From JAZNQL01 sp045590155 (GTDB lineage Bacteria > Bacillota > Clostridia > UMGS1883 > UMGS1540), in the NCBI GenBank assembly GCA_045590155.1, contig JAZNQL010000037.1:1-22255 (forward strand): 22,255 nucleotides of DNA. Direction: 5' to 3'. Below the pieces are notes generated by a model, which saw only the letters and a list, made by a program, of their open reading frames with translations, made no database searches and had not been told where the DNA came from. Of the stretch, positions 13,799 to 21,931 are shown in pieces. Numbering within the stretch: position 1 is the stretch's first letter; each line of letters opens with the position of its first letter. The position numbers and the translations under genes are program-made.

Positions 13799-15043
13799 AT
13801 GAAAATAAAAGACATATCGGCTATCGAAATACTCGATTCAAGAGGCACCCCCACAATACAAAGTACAGTAATTTTAGAAAACGGTCAAAAATATACAGCT
13901 TCGGTTCCGTCTGGAGCATCAAAAGGACAGCACGAGGCAGTAGAACTTCGCGATAAAGACAGATTTTTCGGTAAAGGAGTAAAAAAGGCAGTAGATGCAG
14001 TTTTGGGACCTATAAGGGAATCGGTTTGCGGAATGCATGCAGAAGACCAAAAAGAAATAGATGCTGCCATGATATTGCTTGACGGCACAGAAAACAAATC
14101 AAAGCTTGGAGCAAACTCAATTCTGTCAGTTTCTCTTGCTGTGGCAAGAGCAGCCGCAGGGTCGAATAATATGGAACTTTACCGCTATCTGGGAGGAGTG
14201 GGGGCAGATATAATGCCTCTTCCCATGATGAACATTTTAAACGGCGGAGAACATGCAAATAACAATATAGATATACAGGAATTTATGATAGTTCCAACAG
14301 GAGCGCAAACTTTCTCCGAAGGGTTAAGAATGTGTACCGAAATAAATATGTGTCTTAAAAAATATTTAAAGGAAAAAGGAATTTCGGTGGCAGTAGGAGA
14401 TGAGGGTGGTGTAGCCCCAAACCTCGAAAACGAAAGAGACGCCATAGAATTGATTTTGGATGCAACAAAAATGGCAGGATACACACCTGGTAAAGAAATA
14501 AAAATTGCACTTGATGCTGCAGCAAGCGGATGGTATACCGAGGAAGGTATGTATGTAATGCCCAAATCAGGTCGTGTATTTTATGGAGATGAACTTATAA
14601 AATACTGGGACACCTTAATATCAGACTATCCTATAATTTCACTTGAAGACCCTGCCGCAGAAGATGACTGGACGCTGTGGCAAAAACTTACCATGCGTTT
14701 AAGCCGGGCAATACAGCTAGTTGGCGACGATTTATTTGTAACCAATACCGAAAGAATAAATCATGGCATTGATATAAAAGCATGCAATGCAGTTTTAATA
14801 AAGCCAAATCAGATAGGAACTTTAACCGAAACAATAGCAGCAGTAAAACTTGCGCAAAGCAGCGGGTTTGGCACGATAATATCTCATCGCAGTGGCGAAA
14901 CAGAAGACACATTTATTGCCGATCTTTCTGTGGGTCTTGGAGCGGGGCAGATAAAGACAGGAGCACCCTGCCGAGGCGAAAGAACAGCAAAATATAATAG
15001 ACTTTTAAATATTGAAGCACAGATTTGCGGAAATTATAAATAA
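13799..15043 (+). CDS. eno: Enolase
   Basis: 414 residues, slightly short against the common ~430. It converts 2-phosphoglycerate to phosphoenolpyruvate. All active-site elements are present: SGASKGQHEAVELRD, AVGDEGGVAPNL with Glu202, ALDAAASGWY with Asp239, SLEDPAAEDDW with Glu283, VGDDLFVTN with Asp310, LIKPNQIGTLTET with Lys335, ISHRSGETEDTFIADL and GQIKTGAPCRGERTAKYNRLL with Lys386. The conserved Phe of GDEGGF is Val here, a mild oddity. The ATG follows GAGGAA. A strong terminator lies just upstream and leaves no room for a separate promoter, so eno expression depends on read-through or a promoter inside gpmI. Confidence 0.96.
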   Translation: MKIKDISAIEILDSRGTPTIQSTVILENGQKYTASVPSGASKGQHEAVELRDKDRFFGKGVKKAVDAVLGPIRESVCGMHAEDQKEIDAAMILLDGTENKSKLGANSILSVSLAVARAAAGSNNMELYRYLGGVGADIMPLPMMNILNGGEHANNNIDIQEFMIVPTGAQTFSEGLRMCTEINMCLKKYLKEKGISVAVGDEGGVAPNLENERDAIELILDATKMAGYTPGKEIKIALDAAASGWYTEEGMYVMPKSGRVFYGDELIKYWDTLISDYPIISLEDPAAEDDWTLWQKLTMRLSRAIQLVGDDLFVTNTERINHGIDIKACNAVLIKPNQIGTLTETIAAVKLAQSSGFGTIISHRSGETEDTFIADLSVGLGAGQIKTGAPCRGERTAKYNRLLNIEAQICGNYK

Positions 15044-15056
15044 ATTTCCGCAAATC
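15022..15056 (+). other. Perfect 14-bp hairpin over the enolase stop codon
   Basis: GATTTGCGGAAATT (15022-15035) pairs perfectly with AATTTCCGCAAATC (15043-15056) around ATAAATA; the TAA stop (15041-15043) is at the loop edge. It is followed by TTAAAAAAAG, not by a T-run, so it is not a standard terminator. It may protect the 3' end of the mRNA. Confidence 0.6.
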
Positions 15057-15067
15057 TTAAAAAAAGC

Positions 15068-15096
15068 TTGTAAAATTTAAAATATTATGTTACAAT
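15068..15096 (+). promoter_or_regulatory. Promoter of secG
   Basis: TTGTAA (15068-15073), a 17-base spacer and TACAAT (15091-15096), with an extended -10 TG at 15088-15089. It lies 35 bases before the ATG. Confidence 0.65.
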
Positions 15097-15131
15097 AGCA
15101 AGGTAAAAGAAAAATTTGGAGGTGTATGTAA

Positions 15132-15374
15132 ATGTTACAGACAGTATTTTCAATAATCTACATAATAGTTGCCATTGCTCTGATAGTTGTAGTTCTTCTT
15201 CAGAAGCAGAAGGAAGCAGGTCTTTCAGGCGCTATTGGCGGATCAAATAGCGGTTCTGATAACTTTTTTGGTAAAAACAAGGCAAGAACAAGAGAAGGTC
15301 TTTTAGAAATCCTCACAATAGTTTTTGCAGTTTTATTTGTTGCGTTATCAATAACTTTATCATTACTTAAATAA
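15132..15374 (+). CDS. secG: Preprotein translocase subunit SecG
   Basis: 80 residues: a membrane helix at about 3-22, a loop containing QKQKEAGLSGAIGGSNSGSDNFFGKNKARTREG, and a second helix at about 58-77. This is the standard two-helix SecG of the SecYEG channel, with the usual Gly/Ser-rich loop. GGAGGTG precedes the ATG. As in many Firmicutes it stands directly upstream of rnr and smpB. It has its own promoter and is followed by a strong terminator. Confidence 0.93.
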   Translation: MLQTVFSIIYIIVAIALIVVVLLQKQKEAGLSGAIGGSNSGSDNFFGKNKARTREGLLEILTIVFAVLFVALSITLSLLK

Positions 15375-15391
15375 GTAACCAAAAACCCTTG

Positions 15392-15418
15392 GCCGCCTCT
15401 TAACGGGGCGGCTTTTTT
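15392..15418 (+). terminator. Terminator between secG and rnr
   Basis: GCCGCC/GGCGGC stem plus two further pairs around TTAAC, with a six-T run (15413-15418). Only 17 bases separate it from the rnr start, so it probably acts as a partial terminator or attenuator. Confidence 0.88.
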
Positions 15419-15435
15419 AAGAAAGGAAAGCTCTT

Positions 15436-17406
15436 ATGAAAAAACACTTTGCCAAAATAAGCGGAATATATAATTCAAACCCTAAAGGCTTTGGTTTTGT
15501 GTTAAATGATAAGGGCGATGTATATATATCGGCAGAAAATAAAAATACTGCTTTTGACGGAGATTTTGTTGAAGTTTTAATTACAAACCAATTCGACAGA
15601 GAAGGCGAGATTATAAAAATACTTGAACGAGGGACATATACATTATGCGGCTCGTGCGAGGCAGGCATTTTTGTGCCCGACAATAAACGAAGCAACGACA
15701 CTTTTTTAATAACCGAGAATTCGTCTTCTTATAACGGACAAAAGGTACTTTTTTCTGTTACAGACTGGGAAAGAAGACTTGGAAAAGTTATTTTATCACT
15801 TGGAAAACAAGGAGAAAACAGTGCCGAAATTTCGGCAATACTTCACACCTTCGGGTTTGCTAAAAAATTTACCGATGATGTTTTAAAAGAAGCAGAAAAC
15901 CTTTTAACCACGCTTAAAATAGAAGGCAGAGAAGATTACAGAAATCTTTTAACTGTAACAATTGACGGTGCCGATGCAAAAGACCTTGATGATGCAATAT
16001 CACTTGAAGTTAAGAATAACACATATATTTTGTATGTTCATATAGCTGACGTTTCACATTACGTTAAAGAAAAAAGCTTTCTTGACAATGAAGCATTTGA
16101 AAGAGGAACAAGTTGTTATTTGCCAGACCTTGTTGTGCCAATGCTTCCCGAGCAGCTTTCAAACAACCTTTGCAGCCTTCATCCTATGGAAGACAAGCTT
16201 ACATTAACTGCAGTTTTAACATTTGCTTTTGATGGTAAGCTTCTTGATTTTAAAATAACTGAATCAGTAATAAAATCTGATTATCGGTTAGTTTATACCG
16301 ATGTAACAAAAATGCTTGAAGATTCAGAATGTAAGCTTTGGGAAGAATATAAAGATATAAAGCAAATGCTTTTTTCGATGGAAAAACTTGCAAAAATTTT
16401 AAGGGAAAAGCGATTTTCTGAGGGCAGCATAAACCTTGATATTCCTGAAAGTTATGTTGTAATGCAGGACGGCAAGCCTGTTGATATTATAAAACAACAG
16501 CCCGAAATTTCGAATATCATTATAGAAGAATTTATGATAGCTGCAAACTGTGCAGTTGCAGAATTTTCGGTTAAAAATGAATTGCCCATAATTTTCCGTG
16601 TGCACGAAAAAATAAAAAAAGAAAAAGAAGAAAAATTTATAAAATTTGCGCACATTTTAGGTTTGTCGGGTAACAATATTGATGCAATATTAAAGCAGGC
16701 AGAGGGAAAAAAGTGCAACAAAATAGTAAATATGATGCTCTTGCGTTCTATGTGCAAAGCACTTTACAACAAAAATAACACAGGACATTTTGGAATATCG
16801 GCAGAATATTACTGTCACTTTACGTCTCCCATACGCCGATATCCCGATTTATTTACTCACAGGGTTATAAAAAATTTTTTGGCAGGCAACGATGTTTCTC
16901 ATTTTGAAAAAACAGTAGAAGAGGCAGCATACAATTCTTCGCAAAGAGAAGAGGATGCAGAAAACGCTTCAAGAGAAGCGGTAAGATACGAAACCTGTAT
17001 ATTTATGAAAGATAAAATCGGGAATAACTATACGGCCACTATAACCTCTGTTACAAACTTTGGTATGTTTTTAGAGCTTGATAATATGGTAGAAGGTCTT
17101 TTACTTATGGAAGATTTAAAAGACGATTATTATATATTTGACGAAGAAAGATTTTTGCTTTATGGGAAACGTAAGGGCAAAAAATATAAACTTGGAGATA
17201 AAATAGAGGTAACAGTTTCGTCGGTTGACGAAATTGCACGCAGAATATATTTTGTTTTGACGGAGGAATTAAACCATGCAGTCAAAAGTAATAGCACAAA
17301 ACAAAAAAGCAAGACACGATTACTTCGTGGAAGAAACATACGAGGCAGGAATAGAGCTAGCAGGAACCGAGGTAAAGTCAATAAGACAAGGAAAGGTAAA
17401 TCTTAA
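15436..17406 (+). CDS. rnr: Ribonuclease R
   Basis: 656 residues. A 3'-to-5' processive exoribonuclease that degrades structured RNA and works with SmpB/tmRNA. N-terminal OB-type domains (~10-120, GFGFVLNDKGDVYISAEN); RNB catalytic domain with IDGADAKDLDDAISL carrying Asp177, Asp183, Asp185 and Asp186, later PEQLSNNLCSLHP and HFTSPIRRYPDLFTHR; S1 domain at about 532-610 (ATITSVTNFGMFLEL). Residues 613-656 form a Lys/Arg-rich tail (17 basic, no acidic residues) that is read in another frame through the first 131 bases of smpB. The ribosome site AAAGGAAAG fixes the ATG. The gene is a little short against common 700+ residue forms, mainly at the N-terminal end. Confidence 0.95.
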   Translation: MKKHFAKISGIYNSNPKGFGFVLNDKGDVYISAENKNTAFDGDFVEVLITNQFDREGEIIKILERGTYTLCGSCEAGIFVPDNKRSNDTFLITENSSSYNGQKVLFSVTDWERRLGKVILSLGKQGENSAEISAILHTFGFAKKFTDDVLKEAENLLTTLKIEGREDYRNLLTVTIDGADAKDLDDAISLEVKNNTYILYVHIADVSHYVKEKSFLDNEAFERGTSCYLPDLVVPMLPEQLSNNLCSLHPMEDKLTLTAVLTFAFDGKLLDFKITESVIKSDYRLVYTDVTKMLEDSECKLWEEYKDIKQMLFSMEKLAKILREKRFSEGSINLDIPESYVVMQDGKPVDIIKQQPEISNIIIEEFMIAANCAVAEFSVKNELPIIFRVHEKIKKEKEEKFIKFAHILGLSGNNIDAILKQAEGKKCNKIVNMMLLRSMCKALYNKNNTGHFGISAEYYCHFTSPIRRYPDLFTHRVIKNFLAGNDVSHFEKTVEEAAYNSSQREEDAENASREAVRYETCIFMKDKIGNNYTATITSVTNFGMFLELDNMVEGLLLMEDLKDDYYIFDEERFLLYGKRKGKKYKLGDKIEVTVSSVDEIARRIYFVLTEELNHAVKSNSTKQKSKTRLLRGRNIRGRNRASRNRGKVNKTRKGKS

Positions 17407-17725
17407 GGACTGTTATGCGTCGGTAAAAGAAGGAGAACTTTTTGTGCATGGTATGCATATAAGTCCTTATGAGCAGGGGAACATATTTAATAAAGACCCG
17501 TTACGCGATAAAAAACTTTTAATGCATAAAAAAGAAATTGCAAAGCTTTTCGGTAAAGTTATGAGAGACGGATTTTCGCTTATCCCGCTATCGCTTTACT
17601 GGAGCGGTTCAAAAGTAAAAGTGGAGCTTGGACTTTGCCGCGGTAAAAAGCAGTATGATAAAAGAGATACCGCTGCAAAACGTGATGCACAGCGTGATAT
17701 AGAAAGGGCAATGAAAGTACGATGA
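17276..17725 (+). CDS. smpB: SsrA (tmRNA)-binding protein SmpB
   Basis: 149 residues. It binds tmRNA and delivers it to stalled ribosomes. The conserved opening (IAQNKKARHDYFVEETYEAGIELAGTEVKSIRQGKVNLKDCYA), the middle HGMHISPYEQGN, and the C-terminal LGLCRGKKQYDKRDTAAKRDAQRDIERAMK tail are all present and complete. The ATG has GGAGGAA 7-13 bases upstream, inside rnr. The gene overlaps rnr by 131 bases and the next gene by 4 (ATGA). No ssrA gene is seen in this window. Confidence 0.96.
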   Translation: MQSKVIAQNKKARHDYFVEETYEAGIELAGTEVKSIRQGKVNLKDCYASVKEGELFVHGMHISPYEQGNIFNKDPLRDKKLLMHKKEIAKLFGKVMRDGFSLIPLSLYWSGSKVKVELGLCRGKKQYDKRDTAAKRDAQRDIERAMKVR

Positions 17726-19029
17726 AATATCTTGCAAAAGTAAAAGGTGTTGCAAAGGGCAGTATAGCCGAGGAAGCAGGCATTGAAAAAGGAGATATTA
17801 TAGCAAAAATAAACGGCAATAAAATTGAGGACGAGCTTGATTTTCGTTTTTATGCTGCGAGCGATTACATTGAGCTTTATGTTATAAAAAACGATAACAG
17901 CGAGGAAATAATAGAAATAGAAGAGCCTGACACCCCAGACCTTGGCATTGAATTTGAAACTGCTCTTTTCGGCGGAGCAAAAAGCTGTGCCAACAAATGC
18001 ATTTTCTGCTTTATCGACCAGCTTCCTAAAGGGATGAGAGATACACTGTATTTTAAGGATGACGATTCACGCCTCTCATTTTTAATGGGTAACTATGTTA
18101 CGCTTACTAATGTTTCAGATAAAGATATCGATAAAATAATAAAAATGAGGCTTGACCCTGTAAATGTATCGGTACATACAACAAATCCTAATCTTCGAGA
18201 GTTTATGCTTAAAAACAAGCGTGCAGGCAAGCTTATGTATTTTATGAAAAAGCTTGCCGATGCCGGGATACATATGAATTGCCAGATTGTTCTGGTAAAA
18301 GGGGTAAACGACGGGGCAGAACTTGAACGTACAATAAACGATTTATCAGAGCTTTATCCGTATGTTACAAGTGTTTCGGCAGTCCCGGTAGGAATAACAA
18401 AATACAGAGAAGGTCTTTATCCGTTAGAGCCTTATACAAAAGATGAATGTAAAAAAATAATAGAACATATAACAAAAAAACAACAGGAATTTTTAACAAA
18501 AATAGGTACACGTTTTATTTATGCTGCAGATGAAATTTATGTAAAAAGCGAAATCGAAATTCCGCTTGAAGAAGAATATGAAGGCTATTATCAAATAGAA
18601 AACGGAGTAGGGCTTTTACGCAGTATGGAAAACGAATTTATGGAAGAGCTTCGACCATTAGATGTAAAAAGGACGGTAAGTATAGCAACAGGTTATGCTT
18701 CATATAAAACCATTTTAAAGCTTGCGGATGAAGCAATGAAGGTTTGTAAAAATCTTAAAATTATGGTATATCCCATCGAAAACAGATTTTTTGGAGAAAA
18801 TATAACCGTAAGTGGTCTTTTAACAGGACAGGACATAATACATGCTTTAAAGGGCAAGGATTTGGGAGAAGAGCTCTTAATTTCGGAAAGTGCCCTAAAG
18901 CACGATAGCGATTTGTTTTTAGACGATACAAGGCTTTGTGATATATCAGAAAGTTTAGGAGTTAAAGTAACGGCTATACCGTGCTTTGGCGAGGCTTTAT
19001 TAAAAGCCATATCAGGAGGTGCAAAATAA
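17722..19029 (+). CDS. DUF512 protein: PDZ-like domain plus radical-SAM-type cluster
   Basis: 435 residues. An N-terminal PDZ-like domain (~4-65, VAKGSIAEEAGIEKGDIIAKINGNKI) is followed by a 4Fe-4S motif C-x3-C-x2-C (Cys89, Cys93, Cys96 in CANKCIFCFIDQLPKGMR) as in radical SAM enzymes. A TIM-barrel-like middle (VSVHTTNPNLREFML, CQIVLVKGVNDG) and a C-terminal DUF512 domain (VSIATGYASYKTI ... VSGLLTGQDII) complete it. The family is widespread in Clostridia and cyanobacteria, and its reaction is not established as far as I know. It is translationally coupled to smpB (4-base overlap) and der (1-base overlap). The recurrent placement beside der suggests a role in ribosome or RNA metabolism, which is inference. 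Confidence 0.92.
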   Translation: MKYLAKVKGVAKGSIAEEAGIEKGDIIAKINGNKIEDELDFRFYAASDYIELYVIKNDNSEEIIEIEEPDTPDLGIEFETALFGGAKSCANKCIFCFIDQLPKGMRDTLYFKDDDSRLSFLMGNYVTLTNVSDKDIDKIIKMRLDPVNVSVHTTNPNLREFMLKNKRAGKLMYFMKKLADAGIHMNCQIVLVKGVNDGAELERTINDLSELYPYVTSVSAVPVGITKYREGLYPLEPYTKDECKKIIEHITKKQQEFLTKIGTRFIYAADEIYVKSEIEIPLEEEYEGYYQIENGVGLLRSMENEFMEELRPLDVKRTVSIATGYASYKTILKLADEAMKVCKNLKIMVYPIENRFFGENITVSGLLTGQDIIHALKGKDLGEELLISESALKHDSDLFLDDTRLCDISESLGVKVTAIPCFGEALLKAISGGAK

Positions 19030-20348
19030 TGGCAAAACCCTTGGTTGCAATAGTTGGAAGACCTAATGTAGGTAAATCTACACTATTTAATAAAATAGTA
19101 GGTAAAAGAATATCAATAGTAGAGGATACCCCCGGCATAACCCGTGACCGTATTTATGCCGATGCAGAGTGGTGTGGTTATAACTTTTCGCTTGTTGATA
19201 CAGGCGGAATAGAGCCTGCAGGCGACGATGTTATATTAAAGGGAATGCTCGAGCAGGCAAAAACCGCAATAGATATGGCGGATGTTATAATTTTTATCGG
19301 CAATATAAAAGAGGGAGTAACTGCCTCGGATGCCGATGTTGCGGCTATGCTTCAAAAATCGGGCAAGCCCGTGGTTTTAGTGTGCAATAAGGTTGATGCA
19401 CCAGGCGAAACACCTATGGGAGTTTACGAGTTTTATAATTTGGGACTTGGAGACCCGATACCTGTTTCCTCTGTTCATGGAATGGGAGTAGGGGATTTGC
19501 TTGACGAGGTTGTTTCTTATTTGCCAAAAGAGGTTGAAGAGGAAGAAACTCACGAAATAAAGGTTGCTGTAATAGGAAAACCCAATGCAGGCAAAAGCTC
19601 GTTTGTAAACAAAGTTTTAGGGGAACAGAGAGTTATAGTAAGTAACATTCCCGGAACTACGCGTGATGCAATAGACTCAAGCTTTCATAAAGACGGAACC
19701 GACTATGTTATAATAGATACAGCCGGTATCCGCCGTCACAGCAAAGTTGAGGAAGGTGTTGAAAGTTATAGTGTTATACGTTCCTTAGCTGCAATCGACC
19801 GATGCGATGTAGCAATAGTTATGATAGATGCATCAGAAGGAATAACCGAACAGGATGCCAAAATTGCAGGTTATGCACACGAAGCAGGTAAGGGTATGGT
19901 AATAGCGGTTAACAAGTGGGATTTAATCGAAAAAGACAATAAAACAACAAAAGAATTTGAAAACAGAGTTTACGATAAATTAAGCTTTGCATCCTATGCA
20001 CCGGTAGTATTTATATCTGCAAAAACAGGGCAGAGAACCGAAAAGGTTTTTGAACTTATAAAATATGTAAACGAGCAAAACTCGATGCGTATTTCAACAG
20101 GTGTTTTAAATGATATTTTAAACGATGCGGTAAGCCGTGTTCAGCCGCCTTCGGACAAGGGAAAGAGACTTAAGATTTATTATATGACTCAGGCAGGAAC
20201 AAAACCGCCTACATTTGTCTTATTTGTTAACGATAGAGAACTTGCACATTTTTCGTATATAAGATTTCTCGAAAACAGAATAAGAGAAACCTTCGGACTT
20301 GAGGGAACTCCCGTCAGATTCATAATCAGAGAAAGGAACAAGGAATAA
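19029..20348 (+). CDS. der: Ribosome biogenesis GTPase Der (EngA)
   Basis: 439 residues with two tandem GTPase domains, the Der hallmark. The first has VGRPNVGKST (~9-18), DTPGITRD, DTGG and NKVD (120-123). The second has GKPNAGKSS (~183-191), IPGTTRDAID, DTAGIRRHSKVEEGVESYSV and NKWD. A KH-like C-terminal domain follows (PPSDKGKRLKIYYMTQAGTKPPTFVLFVN). It acts in 50S subunit assembly. The start at 19029 is chosen over an upstream in-frame TTG at 18981 because AGGAGG lies at 19015-19020 and MAKPLVAIVGRPN matches the family. It shares one base with the preceding stop. Confidence 0.97.
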   Translation: MAKPLVAIVGRPNVGKSTLFNKIVGKRISIVEDTPGITRDRIYADAEWCGYNFSLVDTGGIEPAGDDVILKGMLEQAKTAIDMADVIIFIGNIKEGVTASDADVAAMLQKSGKPVVLVCNKVDAPGETPMGVYEFYNLGLGDPIPVSSVHGMGVGDLLDEVVSYLPKEVEEEETHEIKVAVIGKPNAGKSSFVNKVLGEQRVIVSNIPGTTRDAIDSSFHKDGTDYVIIDTAGIRRHSKVEEGVESYSVIRSLAAIDRCDVAIVMIDASEGITEQDAKIAGYAHEAGKGMVIAVNKWDLIEKDNKTTKEFENRVYDKLSFASYAPVVFISAKTGQRTEKVFELIKYVNEQNSMRISTGVLNDILNDAVSRVQPPSDKGKRLKIYYMTQAGTKPPTFVLFVNDRELAHFSYIRFLENRIRETFGLEGTPVRFIIRERNKE

Positions 20349-20349
20349 T

Positions 20350-20940
20350 ATGCAATACATAATTTCACTTGTTTTAGGATACTTACTTGGAAGTATAAAC
20401 GGTTCGATGATAGTATCAAAATGTCTTGGCAAGGATATAAGAAACTACGGAAGCGGTAACGCCGGGGCTACAAATACGTTGCGTGTATTCGGTAAAAAGG
20501 CTGTTATAGCAGTATCTTTAATTGATTTTTTAAAAGGCATATTTGCAGTACTTTTTGCAAAATTGCTTTTTGATGGCGACGTTTTTGTATATATTGCGGG
20601 AGCTGCAGCAATATTAGGACATATTTTCCCTGTGTTTTTTGGATTCAGAGGAGGAAAGGGAGTGCTCACTTCCTTTGCTGTTATGATAGCTGCACAGCCT
20701 TTGGCAGCACTTATTATAGGCGCATTGGCAATAGCAATAATGGCAATAACAAAATATGTATCACTTGGTTCGTGCATAGGTGCTCTTTTGTTTATAATAT
20801 ATCCGTTTGTATTTTTTAAGAGTATTGAACTTTGTGTTTTCTGCGTTTTTTGCGGAGTAACTGTTATAGTAAAGCATAAATCCAACATAAAAAGACTTTT
20901 AAACGGAACGGAAAGAAAGCTTGGTGAAAAAAGTGAATAG
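20350..20940 (+). CDS. plsY: Glycerol-3-phosphate acyltransferase PlsY
   Basis: 196 residues. A membrane enzyme with about five helices that transfers an acyl group from acyl-phosphate to glycerol-3-phosphate, the first step of phospholipid synthesis. The three family motifs are visible: GYLLGSINGSMIVSK near the N-terminus, GSGNAGATNTLRVFG (~34-48), and GHIFPVFFGFRGGKGV in the middle. It starts 1 base after der and overlaps gpsA, whose product supplies its substrate glycerol-3-phosphate. Confidence 0.95.
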   Translation: MQYIISLVLGYLLGSINGSMIVSKCLGKDIRNYGSGNAGATNTLRVFGKKAVIAVSLIDFLKGIFAVLFAKLLFDGDVFVYIAGAAAILGHIFPVFFGFRGGKGVLTSFAVMIAAQPLAALIIGALAIAIMAITKYVSLGSCIGALLFIIYPFVFFKSIELCVFCVFCGVTVIVKHKSNIKRLLNGTERKLGEKSE

Positions 20941-21931
20941 AATATCTGTAATAGGATCCGGTGGATGGGGAACTGCCATTGCAAGGCTTTTAAAGAATAA
21001 CGGACACGATGTAACACTCTGGTCCTGGCTTTCAGAAGAAAGCCGCGCCATAGAGGAAAATAAAGAAAACAAAGAGTTTTTAAGAGGAATAAAACTTCCT
21101 GACGGAATACACTATACAAGTGATTTAAAGCTTGCATCAGAAAATGCCGAAGTTATAGTTTTGGTAACCCCTTCACACGTTTTAAGAAGTACAGTAGAAA
21201 CAATTTCAAAATATATCGATGAAAATGTTATCATAGTAAATCTTACAAAAGGTTTTGAAAAAGAAACCTTAAAAACCTTCAGCGGAGTAATAAAAAGTGT
21301 TTGCCCCAAAAACCCTGTTGCGGTTTTAAGCGGACCTTCTCACGCAGAAGAGGTAGGAAAAGACTTGCCTACAACAGTAGTAGCGGCAGCAGTAGATATA
21401 CATTTAGCAGAAAAAGTTCAGGATATTTTTATGAGCGATAACTTCAGGGTATATACAAATACCGACGTTACAGGGGTTGAAGTTGGTGGTGCTATAAAAA
21501 ATGTAATAGCGCTTTGTTGTGGAGTACTTGACGGAATGGGATTTGGAGACAACACAAAAGCAGCGCTTATGACAAGAGGTCTTGCAGAAATTACAAGACT
21601 GGGAGTTTCAATGGGAGCAAAGCCTGCTACATTTGCAGGGCTTGCGGGAGTGGGCGATTTAATAGTAACCTGCACAAGCGCACATAGCCGTAATAATAGA
21701 GCAGGAAGGCTGATAGGTGAAGGAATGAGCCCTGCTGACGCAATAGAAAAAGTACACTCGGTTGTAGAAGGCTTTTATGCCACCGAATGTACCTGGCTTT
21801 TAGCTAAAAAGAATAATATAAGTATGCCTATAACAGAGGCTGCTTACGGAATACTTTTTGAAGGACAAAGTGTTTCGGATGCAATTAAAAATCTTATGAC
21901 AAGAGAACCGAAAAGCGAACACGAGTTTTAA
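20924..21931 (+). CDS. gpsA: NAD(P)-dependent glycerol-3-phosphate dehydrogenase
   Basis: 335 residues. It reduces dihydroxyacetone phosphate to sn-glycerol-3-phosphate. A Rossmann loop ISVIGSGGWGTAIA is near the N-terminus, followed by VTPSHVLR, VNLTKGFE, VAVLSGPSHAEEVG, the catalytic-region GVEVGGAIKNVIALCCGVLDGMGFGDNTKAALMTRGLAEI, and GLAGVGDLIVTCTSAHSRNNRAGRLIGEG. The start is uncertain: TTG 20921, GTG 20924 and GTG 20933 are in frame and none has a strong ribosome site. GTG 20924 gives a normal N-terminus. It overlaps plsY by 17 bases, so coupling is likely. Its stop overlaps the stop of the convergent downstream gene. Confidence 0.95.
   Translation: MKKVNRISVIGSGGWGTAIARLLKNNGHDVTLWSWLSEESRAIEENKENKEFLRGIKLPDGIHYTSDLKLASENAEVIVLVTPSHVLRSTVETISKYIDENVIIVNLTKGFEKETLKTFSGVIKSVCPKNPVAVLSGPSHAEEVGKDLPTTVVAAAVDIHLAEKVQDIFMSDNFRVYTNTDVTGVEVGGAIKNVIALCCGVLDGMGFGDNTKAALMTRGLAEITRLGVSMGAKPATFAGLAGVGDLIVTCTSAHSRNNRAGRLIGEGMSPADAIEKVHSVVEGFYATECTWLLAKKNNISMPITEAAYGILFEGQSVSDAIKNLMTREPKSEHEF

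Noticed and set aside
20445..21137. Minus-strand open frame of 230 residues across plsY and gpsA
   Set aside because: It is antisense to two well-recognised genes, crosses their boundary, has low-complexity composition and no promoter or ribosome site.
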